Shown: positions 53,991 to 61,327 of the stretch, in pieces
Layout of the letters: the number at the start of each line of letters is the position of its first letter
How positions within the stretch are numbered: the first letter of the stretch is position 1
From: Candidatus Cottocaccamicrobium excrementipullorum
GTDB taxonomy: Bacteria > Bacillota > Clostridia > Lachnospirales > Lachnospiraceae
Direction: 5' to 3'
Length of the DNA stretch: 64,000 nt
Assembly (NCBI GenBank): GCA_018713255.1
Contig: DVFL01000017.1
Coordinates: 25,200-89,199, forward strand
Notes under the pieces: generated by a model
Seen by the model: only the letters and a program-made list of their open reading frames with translations
What the model was told of the DNA's origin: nothing
Database searches by the model: none
Position numbers and translations under genes: made by a program

Positions 53991-54441
53991 GATGTTCCTC
54001 CATTTTGTGGCGTACTTTTTGGCTTAGATTCTGGATCATTTGCTGAAGAATCTGTTCAGTGAATCGAAGATCCTCAGGAGAAATTCCCGATTTAATAGTA
54101 CGGTAAAAGTCAGCATGAACTTGTTTAATTTGCATTGCTGCCGGATAGGCTTTCTGCGTCAAATACAAATGTTTCATTCGCCGGTCTTTTTCATCTCCAA
54201 TGATTTCAAGATAATCAATGGCAGTAAGTTTTTTGATGATTTTTGTCAAAGTTGCTTTGTCAACCCGGAATTGTTTTGCCATTTCCTGGGGAGAAGCACC
54301 GGGATGCTCATAAAGATATTCCACATAAAACTGCTGTCCCCAGCCAATTTCATATTCAGAAAGACCACGGTCATAATACATTTTCATCAGGCGGTCGAAA
54401 ATAGAAACGTATTTGCCTAATGTGGAAAAATTGTTGTCCAT
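53977..54441 (-). CDS. MarR-family transcriptional regulator
   Basis: A 154-residue winged-helix repressor. The HTH is clear (GASPQEMAKQFRVDKATLTK, then IIKKLTAIDYL), followed by the wing with DEKDRRMKHLYLT, and helical dimer ends. MarR proteins usually repress a linked efflux pump and let go when they bind a small phenolic or other ligand. The gene is first in a two-gene operon with the MFS transporter. A palindrome-like sequence overlaps the -35 box of its promoter, so it likely controls itself. Confidence 0.92.
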   Translation of the reverse strand: MDNNFSTLGKYVSIFDRLMKMYYDRGLSEYEIGWGQQFYVEYLYEHPGASPQEMAKQFRVDKATLTKIIKKLTAIDYLEIIGDEKDRRMKHLYLTQKAYPAAMQIKQVHADFYRTIKSGISPEDLRFTEQILQQMIQNLSQKVRHKMEEHHEEQ

Positions 54442-54477
54442 TCTGCCATTTCCTCCTTTTTCGAATCAGCGGTTAAT

Positions 54478-54511
54478 ACTATATCGCAAATTAGTAGCGA
54501 AGTCAACTATT
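54478..54511 (-). promoter_or_regulatory. Promoter and possible MarR operator
   Basis: Minus strand TTGACT (complement of 54501-54506), 17 bases, TATAGT (complement of 54478-54483). A TAGT-N10-ACTA palindrome (about 54493-54510) overlaps the -35 and may be the repressor site. Confidence 0.6.
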
Positions 54512-54609
54512 TTGCAAGGAGATAAAACACGCGGCAACTGAGGGAGAAAAGAATATTGTTAACAGAGGCGGAAGAATAGGAAATAAAAAGAAAGAAGAAG
54601 AATAAAAAT

Positions 54610-54637
54610 AAAGCTGCCCGAAAAACAGGACAGCTTT
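54610..54637 (-). terminator. Terminator of the YHYH protein gene
   Basis: A 10-bp stem with one G-T pair (54610-54619 and 54628-54637), followed on the minus strand by ATTTTTATT. It lies just after the stop at 54659. The rest of 54512-54609 is A/T-rich with nothing recognisable. Confidence 0.8.
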
Positions 54638-54658
54638 ATTTTCGTTGCCAGGTAAATA

Positions 54659-55294
54659 TTAATGGCAGATACGCCCTTCATGACATCCATTGTTCATGTA
54701 ATGATGATAATATTGAGGCAGATCATCACCAAAGGCTTCTTCAAGATCAGGATTGTTCTGCCGATAAACGCTCACATTAAAACTCTCGCAGCCTTGACGA
54801 CCTTCCTGCATTCCACTGTTCAGAAAGTGCTGGAAAAGCTTCAGACTGTCATTTCCCACGGCATTCTGTAAATCTTCGTAATGATTATAGTAATAAGCGG
54901 CGTCAAACACTGCAGAGTAGTTTTCCATCATTTCCTGGGTTACTGTCTGAACATCTGCAGCCGTATTCTCTGTGGAATTGGCAGAAGCAGGCCGGTTAGC
55001 AGAAACTGTGTTTGACTGAGCGGCAGTTTGATTTGCAGCAGAAGCTGCGGCAGCACTGCTGTTGCTATATGGGCATACTCCGTTAGGATGCAGATGAGCC
55101 GGATGTCCGCCGCAGTGATAATGGTAACTTCCTAATCCGCTTTTATTTTTATTATCCCGGTGTCCGCCATGGGCATCGGTTCTGCCGGAATGAGCTTCAG
55201 CGACAATAACCGTATTTTCTGTCACAGTGGCAACCGATGCAGACACACAAAGACAGGATGCGGCAATCAGTCCAATTCGTTTTAATCGATTCAT
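54659..55294 (-). CDS. Secreted YHYH-domain protein with C-terminal repeats
   Basis: A 211-residue exported protein. A signal peptide (about 1-34) precedes a YHYH domain: HSGRTDAHGGHRDNK and SYHYHCGGHPAHLHPNGVCPY (36-76), rich in His and Cys and probably metal-binding. A low-complexity Ala/Ser/Asn/Thr linker (78-120) leads to two imperfect 37-residue repeats (130-167 and 172-208), each with an aromatic Y-x-x-x-N/H-x-D-L core, A-x-G-x-D/L, H and an EGR end; this repeat type occurs in surface proteins. GGAGG precedes two adjacent ATGs; I chose the second, at 55294. It has its own terminator. Confidence 0.82.
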   Translation of the reverse strand: MNRLKRIGLIAASCLCVSASVATVTENTVIVAEAHSGRTDAHGGHRDNKNKSGLGSYHYHCGGHPAHLHPNGVCPYSNSSAAAASAANQTAAQSNTVSANRPASANSTENTAADVQTVTQEMMENYSAVFDAAYYYNHYEDLQNAVGNDSLKLFQHFLNSGMQEGRQGCESFNVSVYRQNNPDLEEAFGDDLPQYYHHYMNNGCHEGRICH

Positions 55295-55324
55295 CATTAA
55301 TCCTCCCCCATTAATTTGAAGCAT

Positions 55325-55630
55325 TATTTTTAAGACTATTGTAGCATCCTTTAGGGCGGTTTACAAGGTGAGGGGAGGAGATATCCAGTGAGAGACGAAA
55401 AAGAGTGATAGGCGTCCGTGCGTTTTCTCTGCTCATAACCATGATTCAAATGTAAAGGTGAAAATTAATTTTACTAGTTCCCGAGTAATTTCTTTAAGGT
55501 GTAGCGCATTAAAATATTTTGCTCCACTGCTTGTATGCCTTGAGCAGATAATTCGTCAGAGCACCAGAATTCCATCGTGATATCACCTTGCCAGTGGATT
55601 TTTTTCATTTGCGATGTAATGCGTGAATAA
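55325..55630. other. Intergenic region, likely the edge of the mobile element
   Basis: No supported gene. A 44-codon minus-strand frame (55474-55608) starts with ATG but has no ribosome site and I recognise no family. Base composition changes here from the coding-rich flank to A/T-rich sequence, and the conjugative-element genes start soon after, but I could not identify an attachment site. Confidence 0.4.
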
Positions 55631-55726
55631 CTACTTGCTACTGCGCAGGCATTTGAGAAACGGGCAGTTATTGTGTGTGATAATATAGCAGGATGGCTGG
55701 AAGGCAATCCGATTAATGTTGTTTAG
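55631..55726 (+). pseudogene. Possible C-terminal fragment of a 2-hydroxyacid dehydrogenase
   Basis: A 31-codon open stretch ending in a stop reads AFEKRAVIVCDNIAGWLEG followed by NPINVV. This resembles the last helix and tail of D-2-hydroxyacid dehydrogenases (a dimer helix ending in F-L-E-G-x-P-x-N-V-V). The rest of such a gene is not seen upstream, where stop codons interrupt all frames. It may be the stump left by an insertion or deletion. Confidence 0.3.
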
Positions 55727-55767
55727 CTTCTATGATTCTATAAAATAAGGTTTTGGGCTCAGAGTAT

Positions 55768-55844
55768 AAATTCCCCCATTTTACAGATACTACATTTACA
55801 GGCAGCATTAAGGATAAATGTCAGAATGTAAAATGGAGGAATTT
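55768..55844 (+). repeat. Long inverted repeat that covers a ribosome-binding site
   Basis: Arms 55768-55785 and 55827-55844 pair over 18 bases with one mismatch; a second, inner pair (ACATTTA near 55792 and TAAATGT at 55815-55821) nests inside. The right arm contains GGAGG (55835-55839), the ribosome site of the small frame at 55848, so in RNA the site would be hidden. Confidence 0.65.
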
Positions 55845-55847
55845 TTT

Positions 55848-55982
55848 ATGAAAGCTACAGGAATAGTTAGACGAATCGATGAAGGTGTTATAATATCGCT
55901 AAGGCTGAAAAGCAAGGAAAATCAAAGGGTTTCGCTGATTTTGTCCAAATTATCAAGTGAAACAAGCGTGATTGATTTGTGA
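55848..55982 (+). CDS. Short SpoVT/AbrB-like N-terminal stub
   Basis: A 44-residue frame, MKATGIVRRIDEGVIISLRL and onward, ending ETSVIDL. The first eleven residues match the start of SpoVT and AbrB-type regulators exactly (family: MKATGIVRRID followed by D-L-G-R-V-V-I-P). Here the D-L-G-R part is replaced by E-G and the rest does not follow the swapped-hairpin pattern. It may be a decayed gene or a small peptide gene that borrowed the start. GGAGG precedes it with good spacing but is buried in the inverted repeat just upstream. The parA gene follows 58 bases later. Confidence 0.45.
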   Translation: MKATGIVRRIDEGVIISLRLKSKENQRVSLILSKLSSETSVIDL

Positions 55983-56040
55983 ATAAGCTTTAGCGATTTT
56001 CTTTTTCCGGGAAAGACAAATGGCTGTGATTGGAGGTAGT

Positions 56041-56820
56041 ATGGCGAGGATAATTACAGTTGCTAACCAAAAAGGCGGTGTGGCAAAAACGACTACAACG
56101 TTGAACTTGGCTTATGCGTTACATAAGTTTGGCAAAAAAGTTTTGACTGTAGATTTTGACAGTCAAGCAAATCTTACAACCTGTTATGGAATTGACAATT
56201 TTAATATGGGAGAGGTGGATATAGCACATTTAATGATGGATGCGATGGATGAGAAAACTTTTCCGGATCCTGAAATTTACATTCATACACATGATGGTGT
56301 AGATTTTATTCCTTCATCCATATATCTTTCGGCAGTAGATGCAAAGTTACGAATGGAGATGGGAGCAGAACAAATGCTTATGAAAATTCTAAACCCTTTG
56401 CGGGAGCGATATGATTTTATTATCATAGATACCTGTCCCTCTCTTGGTGCATTGACGATCAATGCTCTTTCAGCTGCGGATGAGGTAATCATTACGGTAA
56501 ATCCGCAATTGCTTGCGATGATGGGATTGCAGGATCTGATCCATACTGTAAAAAAAATTAAACATCGGCTCAATCCTAGACTGGAGATAGCGGGCATTTT
56601 GCTTACAATGTGTAATCCGCGGACGAATCTTCATAAAGCATTAGTTGAAGAGATGGTGAAAGCTTATGAGAAAAAGATAAAAATATTTCATACCCAAATC
56701 CCAAGAACCGTTAAAGTTGGCGAGGCAATTTACTATGGTATGAGTATTGAGCAATACAGTCCTAAAGCTAATGCCGGAATTGCTTACAGCAAATTAGCGG
56801 AGGAGATTATAAGTTTATGA
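56041..56820 (+). CDS. parA: ParA-family partition ATPase
   Basis: A 259-residue Walker-type ATPase for segregation or maintenance of the element. The deviant Walker A QKGGVAKTTTTLNLA (with the signature Lys in KGG), VDFDSQANLT (Walker A' region) and FIIIDTCPSLG (Walker B) are present. I chose the ATG at 56041 because conservation starts at ARIITVANQKGG and GGAGG lies upstream; a longer frame begins at 56020. It overlaps parB by 4 bases. In conjugative elements this pair may steady the excised circular form. Confidence 0.93.
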   Translation: MARIITVANQKGGVAKTTTTLNLAYALHKFGKKVLTVDFDSQANLTTCYGIDNFNMGEVDIAHLMMDAMDEKTFPDPEIYIHTHDGVDFIPSSIYLSAVDAKLRMEMGAEQMLMKILNPLRERYDFIIIDTCPSLGALTINALSAADEVIITVNPQLLAMMGLQDLIHTVKKIKHRLNPRLEIAGILLTMCNPRTNLHKALVEEMVKAYEKKIKIFHTQIPRTVKVGEAIYYGMSIEQYSPKANAGIAYSKLAEEIISL

Positions 56821-57776
56821 GAGCGAGTGCACCTAAAAGAAAAATTTTTTATGATGCAGTTGATCTGCTGACGAATGATTTGCCAGAAACGAAAACACAA
56901 TTTGATATTAACATGCTGGATATCGATGAAATTCAGCCGTTTGACAATCATCCTTTTCGATTGTATGAAGGGGAACGGCTTGAAGATATGGTGAAGAGCA
57001 TTAAAATGTATGGAATTCTAACTCCTGTTATCGTAAGGAAATTAGGGGAACATAACTATGAAATGCTATCTGGACATAATCGTCAGAATGCAGCTAGATT
57101 AGCTGGAATACATGAGATTCCGGCTATTGTAAAGGGGAATATTTCAGATAGCGATGCATATGTATATGTGATTGAGACCAATCTTATGCAGAGATCTTTT
57201 TCTGATTTGCTTCCTTCGGAAAAAGCGGCTGTTCTATCCGAAAAGTATGGGAAGGTGTGTGATCAAGGCAGGAGAAATGATATTTTAAAAGAATTGGAGC
57301 TGCTTGAAAGCGGTCAGTCAACTTCTGGCCAGATTGGCCAGAAGTTACAAGGACGAGATGCTTTAGCTAAAGAGTATGGTCTTTCAAGTCGAGTTGTTGC
57401 TCGATACTTGAGGATTAATGAGTTGATTCCGCCTTTAAAAAATCTTTTGGATAGTGATGTAATTTCTCAAGCGGTTGCTGTGGAATTATCTTACTTGCCA
57501 CCCAATATACAAGCATGGATTTTTGACGCTTCTGAAACTTTAGGATTTCGAATAAACACGAATTCGGCAGAGACATTTCGAAGATCGGCGGAGGTTTTGA
57601 CTGAGCAGAGAATATTCGAAATCGGAAAAGATTTAGCTGATCCCCAAAGACATCAACCGATATATAAAAGTGTTAAGTTGCCATCAAACATTTACCAAAA
57701 ATATTTTTCTGGTCAAAAGAAAGATACTGTTGTAGAAGTGATTGAGAATGCTCTGAAAGCATATTTTGATAAATAA
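56817..57776 (+). CDS. parB: ParB-family partition protein, first copy
   Basis: A 319-residue DNA-binding protein. The N-terminal ParB/Srx-like domain has FDNHPFRLYEGERLEDM, SGHNRQNAARLAG (the CTP-binding GHxR region) and ETNLMQRSFSDLLPSEKA; an HTH region follows (ALAKEYGLSSRVVARYLRIN). It partners with the ParA encoded upstream. Inside the gene, at 57320-57346, lies a near-perfect palindrome that is matched with covarying bases in the second ParB gene. A terminator follows. Confidence 0.92.
   Translation: MRASAPKRKIFYDAVDLLTNDLPETKTQFDINMLDIDEIQPFDNHPFRLYEGERLEDMVKSIKMYGILTPVIVRKLGEHNYEMLSGHNRQNAARLAGIHEIPAIVKGNISDSDAYVYVIETNLMQRSFSDLLPSEKAAVLSEKYGKVCDQGRRNDILKELELLESGQSTSGQIGQKLQGRDALAKEYGLSSRVVARYLRINELIPPLKNLLDSDVISQAVAVELSYLPPNIQAWIFDASETLGFRINTNSAETFRRSAEVLTEQRIFEIGKDLADPQRHQPIYKSVKLPSNIYQKYFSGQKKDTVVEVIENALKAYFDK
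57320..57346. repeat. Palindrome inside the first parB
   Basis: AACTTCTGGCC (57320-57330), 5-base centre, GGCCAGAAGTT (57336-57346): 11 bp perfect. It encodes TSGQIGQKL. Compare 61707-61739. Confidence 0.7.
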
Positions 57777-57811
57777 CTGAAATGACATAAAAAATAGTAA
57801 TGTGTAAACAT

Positions 57812-57865
57812 AAAACGGTTATCTGTTATCAGTAAGAACCTGATATCGGGATAACCGTTTTTTTT
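57812..57865 (+). terminator. Terminator after parAB
   Basis: A 12-bp perfect stem (57812-57823 and 57850-57861) with an inner imperfect TTATCAG/CTGATA stem, followed by a run of eight T residues. Confidence 0.9.
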
Positions 57866-57923
57866 GTTTCTATCAATCCGCAGACGCCGGATATTAATGT
57901 TGTGAAAATTAGGAGGTAATGCT

Positions 57924-58967
57924 ATGGATTACAAAGAGTTTATTGAAAATGTAAAGAACGATTTACCGGAGCTACTGACTGGAGAGCTTAGGAATGTGGT
58001 TATTGATGAAACACAGGTAAATAAGCTGCAGGGACGCTCTTATCAGGGAATTGTCATTACACCAGCAGGATCTTCAATGGGAGTAAGTATGAATATGCTC
58101 CCGCACCTGCAGATGTTGAATAATGGGACACCATATGAAGAAGTTCTGAAAAATCTTGCAGACATAATAACTGACAGGTATGCGGAACATCCGGACTTCT
58201 CTATTGATTCCTTAAAAAATTATGAAATGGTGAAGTCGCAGCTTATAGTCCAGCTGATTGGCCATGAGGGAAACGAGGAGATGCTTCAGCAGATCCCCCA
58301 CCGAGACATGGAAGATCTGGCACTTGTCTATCGGCTGAATATTCATGAGAATGCTTCGGGCCGAGCAACAACGCTTATAACCTATGACATGCTGGAGATG
58401 TATGGGATAACTCTGGAACAGCTGCACCAGGACGCAATGGAGTCTGCCATAAGCAATGAACCGTTTGAAATCAAAACTATGGCAGAAATTATCAGTGAAC
58501 TCAGCGGTGGAATATTTGTGCCGGAACCTCCCATACCGATTTATGTTGCCAGCAATGAGAAACAGACAAACGGCGCCGGCGTGATCGCTTATCCTGGATT
58601 CATGGAAGAAGCTTCCAAATTGCTTGATGGGAATTTTTACATTTTGCCCTCTTCCGTTCACGAAGTGATCTTGCTGCCGGAAAATACAGACAACTCTGTG
58701 TCTGAACTCCAGGAAATGGTAGAGAGCATCAATGCTTCTGATGTTTCCCCGGAAGAACGTCTTAGCAATCAGGTTTACCATTATGACAGCAAAGAAAAAC
58801 TGTTTGAACGTGCCGACAAGTATGAATCACGTATACAAAAGCAGGAAAAAGGAATAGATACAGATCGCTCTTCAGTCCTTGATGCTCTTCATGATCACCA
58901 GAAGGATTGTGCGAAGAACTCCCGTAAGCCTTCACCGGTTTCTAGGTCAGAGGAGATTTCATTGTAA
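57924..58967 (+). CDS. DUF5688-like protein of conjugative elements
   Basis: A 347-residue soluble, acidic protein of a kind seen in Clostridia conjugative elements (DUF5688 type, by recognition of MDYKEFIENVKNDLP, YQGIVITPAGSSMGVSMNM and SSVHEVILLPE). No membrane segment or catalytic motif is obvious. The middle has IPHRDMEDLALVYRL. The C-terminal part (about 285-345) is charged and probably flexible. Function is unknown; position between the partition and replication genes suggests a role in element upkeep. AGGAGGTAATGCT precedes the ATG. The next gene starts 15 bases after the stop. Confidence 0.75.
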   Translation: MDYKEFIENVKNDLPELLTGELRNVVIDETQVNKLQGRSYQGIVITPAGSSMGVSMNMLPHLQMLNNGTPYEEVLKNLADIITDRYAEHPDFSIDSLKNYEMVKSQLIVQLIGHEGNEEMLQQIPHRDMEDLALVYRLNIHENASGRATTLITYDMLEMYGITLEQLHQDAMESAISNEPFEIKTMAEIISELSGGIFVPEPPIPIYVASNEKQTNGAGVIAYPGFMEEASKLLDGNFYILPSSVHEVILLPENTDNSVSELQEMVESINASDVSPEERLSNQVYHYDSKEKLFERADKYESRIQKQEKGIDTDRSSVLDALHDHQKDCAKNSRKPSPVSRSEEISL

Positions 58968-58981
58968 GAGGAGGTGATTTT

Positions 58982-59701
58982 TTGCCTGTCTTCCGGGTCG
59001 AAAAAAACGCCAATTATACAACCATGTGCAACTACCATCTGCGTGATCGGACTTTAACGCTGAAATCCAAAGGACTGCTTTCCATGCTGCTCAGTCTGCC
59101 GGACACATGGAACTATTCTGTGCGAGGGCTTGCGGCGATTTCTCTAGAAGGCGTAGACGGTATTATGACAGCCCTTAAAGAACTGGAATCTCATGGCTAT
59201 CTGGAGCGCCGTCAACTTCGCCAGGCTAATGGGCGTCTGGGACGAACTGAATATGTAATCTACGAAATGCCGCAGATAAAGCCATGTGTGGATTCGCCGA
59301 ATACGGAAAAACCGGATACGGCGAATCCGGATACAATAAACCCGAATACAGAAACGCCTTATACGGAAAATCCTGTTGAAAGAAATAAAGAAGAATCAAA
59401 TACAGAAAAATCAAATACTGAGAAAAAGAAAGCGAACTCTGCATCTGTTCCCTGGCATGCATATGGAATATATAAAAATGTCCTATTGACGGATGAAGAA
59501 CTTCAAAAACTGAAAGCCGAATTTCACGTCGATTACCAGAACCGAATTGATCAACTTTCAGAGTATATGGCATCTTCTGGAAAGCGATATAAGAATCACC
59601 TGGCAACGATCCGCATCTGGGCAAGGCGCGATACAAAGCATCCAACCCCACCATTTTACAACCATGAAAATTATCGGTATGAGGAAGGAGAAAGTTTATG
59701 A
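58982..59701 (+). CDS. Replication initiator-like winged-helix protein
   Basis: A 239-residue protein similar to replisome-organiser proteins. Residues 1-95 form a winged-helix region (YHLRDRTLTLKSKGLLSMLL, NYSVRGLAAISLEGVDGI, LKELESHGYLERRQLR), then comes a low-complexity stretch of five P-x-T-x-x units (about 106-130) and a second S-N-T-E-K repeat, then a C-terminal helical domain (about 155-225) that may meet the helicase loader. The start is a TTG at 58982 with GGAGGTGAT before it. The next gene, encoding a DnaC-like loader, overlaps by 4 bases, supporting a replication module. Confidence 0.8.
   Translation: MPVFRVEKNANYTTMCNYHLRDRTLTLKSKGLLSMLLSLPDTWNYSVRGLAAISLEGVDGIMTALKELESHGYLERRQLRQANGRLGRTEYVIYEMPQIKPCVDSPNTEKPDTANPDTINPNTETPYTENPVERNKEESNTEKSNTEKKKANSASVPWHAYGIYKNVLLTDEELQKLKAEFHVDYQNRIDQLSEYMASSGKRYKNHLATIRIWARRDTKHPTPPFYNHENYRYEEGESL
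59297..59371 (+). repeat. Five 15-bp tandem repeats in the replication gene
   Basis: Five diverged 15-base units, each starting CC and containing ATAC, encode P-(N/D/Y)-T-x-x. Two further 15-base units of another type follow at about 59396-59425 (S-N-T-E-K). The period keeps the frame, so copy number can change without breaking the protein. Confidence 0.75.
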
Positions 59702-60537
59702 ACTCTGCATTGTCTGCTTCTCCAGATCTATCTTCGAGTCGAAAGCTTTTGAAAGAGGGCCGATATCTCGGGTATAATGGCCTGATCTTTTGCCAAAAAT
59801 GCCGCGCTCCTCTTCAACACAGAATCACATTTGGGGGAAAGGAGCGAATTGTTCCATGCCTCTGTCGGTGTCAGAAAGAAGAACTGGAACAGCAGGAACA
59901 GCTAATAAAAGAACAGGAGCAAATGCTCTATGTGCGTAGACTGAAAGCTGCCGGTATCCAGGAGCGGCATTTGCAAGATTGGACGTTTGCAGCAGCAGCG
60001 GACTCTCCCGGTATTCAGATGGCAAAACAATATGTTGAGAATTGGAAAATGGCCAAGGAGAAAAACCTTGGTCTTTTGTTTTGGGGAGATGTAGGAACAG
60101 GAAAGTCGTTCCTTGCTGCCTGTATCGCCAATGCTCTTTTGGAAAAAGGCGTGCCGGTTCTGATGACCAATTTTTCCAAAATTCTGAACCAGATGGGTGC
60201 TATGTATTCGGACGAGCGATATCGCTATATCACTTCTTTCAATCTGTTCTCTCTGTTGGTTATCGACGATTTGGGAATTGAACGGAATACTGAGTATGCC
60301 TTGGAACAGGTTTACGCCGTCATTGATGAACGCTATAAGGCAGGACTTCCGTTGATTATTACGACAAACCAGACAATCAGACAGATACGCAATCCTGAAG
60401 ATGTGAGTCATGCCCGGATTTACAGTCGCGTGTTGGAGATGTGCACACCAATACACATCCCGGGGCATGATCGCCGAACTGCAATTGGAAAATCGAAGCA
60501 AGAATTAGTTAAAGAAATCATTTTTTCCATGTTTTAG
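59698..60537 (+). CDS. DnaC/IstB-like helicase loader ATPase
   Basis: A 279-residue AAA+ ATPase. An N-terminal Cys cluster (C32, C35, C54, C56, C58) may bind zinc. The ATPase has Walker A GDVGTGKS (130-137) and Walker B LLVIDDLGIER, then the sensor region ITTNQTIRQI and an Arg finger region (ARIYSRVLEMC). It should load the replicative helicase onto the element's origin together with the winged-helix protein encoded just before, whose gene it overlaps by 4 bases. Confidence 0.9.
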   Translation: MNSALSASPDLSSSRKLLKEGRYLGYNGLIFCQKCRAPLQHRITFGGKERIVPCLCRCQKEELEQQEQLIKEQEQMLYVRRLKAAGIQERHLQDWTFAAAADSPGIQMAKQYVENWKMAKEKNLGLLFWGDVGTGKSFLAACIANALLEKGVPVLMTNFSKILNQMGAMYSDERYRYITSFNLFSLLVIDDLGIERNTEYALEQVYAVIDERYKAGLPLIITTNQTIRQIRNPEDVSHARIYSRVLEMCTPIHIPGHDRRTAIGKSKQELVKEIIFSMF

Positions 60538-60553
60538 TGAAAGGATGCTGTCA

Positions 60554-61327
60554 ATGAAACAAATACTTGTATCAGATAAAACGTTCCATGCCGTTTCCTT
60601 GTCAGGAGGAAAAGACAGTACGGCAATGCTTTTAATGATGATCGAAAAGGAAATGCCCATAGATTGTGTCCTATGGGCCGATACCGGAATGGAATTTCCG
60701 GAAATGTATCAGCACATTGAACGTGTGGATCAATCGCTGTTTAAGGAACGAGGAATTCATATTACCAGATTGAAACATCCTAAAGGATTTGAGTGGTTGA
60801 TGTTCGATGAGCCGAAAACGAAGATCAGCGCAATTCAGCGCAGAATTGAAAATGGAATCCCTTTAACTGGAAATGGGTGGCCAGGAATTAACGTTCGGTG
60901 GTGTACTGGTCTGCTGAAAACTCATTTAATCAATAAGGCCGTGAATCAAATCAAAGGCAACTATCATGCTCTTCACTATATTGGTATTGCTTACGATGAG
61001 CAAAAACGTTGCAAAGGTGAGATATATCCTCTTGTCGAATGGCAAGTTACAGAAGCTCAGGCGCTAAAGTATTGTTATGAGCATGGTTACGATTGGGACG
61101 GATTATACGAAATTTATCACCGCTGTTCTTGCTGGTGCTGCCCTTTTCAAAGAATCAGCGAATTACGCAATCTGCGCACTCATCATCCTGAACTATGGAA
61201 AAAGTTACTGGATATGGACAAGCGTGCCATCAAGATGTTTGGAACCACTCCTTTAGGTTCATTTCGTAAAGGTTATACTGTTCAGGCATTGGAGGAGCGA
61301 TTTACTAGTGAGGCTGCTGCAGCATGA
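60554..61327 (+). CDS. PAPS-reductase-like PP-loop protein
   Basis: A 257-residue protein of the phosphoadenosine phosphosulfate reductase / ATP pyrophosphatase fold. The PP-loop SLSGGKDSTAML, LWADTGMEFPEM and RWCTGLLKTHLI are present, with a C-terminal Cys cluster (CSCWCCPFQR) that could hold a metal or iron-sulfur cluster. Such genes are frequent in phages and conjugative elements, usually beside a ParB-like gene as here; they are not likely to serve sulfate assimilation and may modify a nucleotide or nucleic acid. I chose 60554 because AAAGG lies nine bases upstream; the ATG at 60545 is too near that site. It overlaps the next gene by 4 bases. Confidence 0.83.
   Translation: MKQILVSDKTFHAVSLSGGKDSTAMLLMMIEKEMPIDCVLWADTGMEFPEMYQHIERVDQSLFKERGIHITRLKHPKGFEWLMFDEPKTKISAIQRRIENGIPLTGNGWPGINVRWCTGLLKTHLINKAVNQIKGNYHALHYIGIAYDEQKRCKGEIYPLVEWQVTEAQALKYCYEHGYDWDGLYEIYHRCSCWCCPFQRISELRNLRTHHPELWKKLLDMDKRAIKMFGTTPLGSFRKGYTVQALEERFTSEAAAA

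Noticed and set aside
57812..57865. The strong hairpin after parAB as an origin of transfer
   Set aside because: It has a perfect stem and eight T residues, which is a terminator; no nick-site motif was seen.
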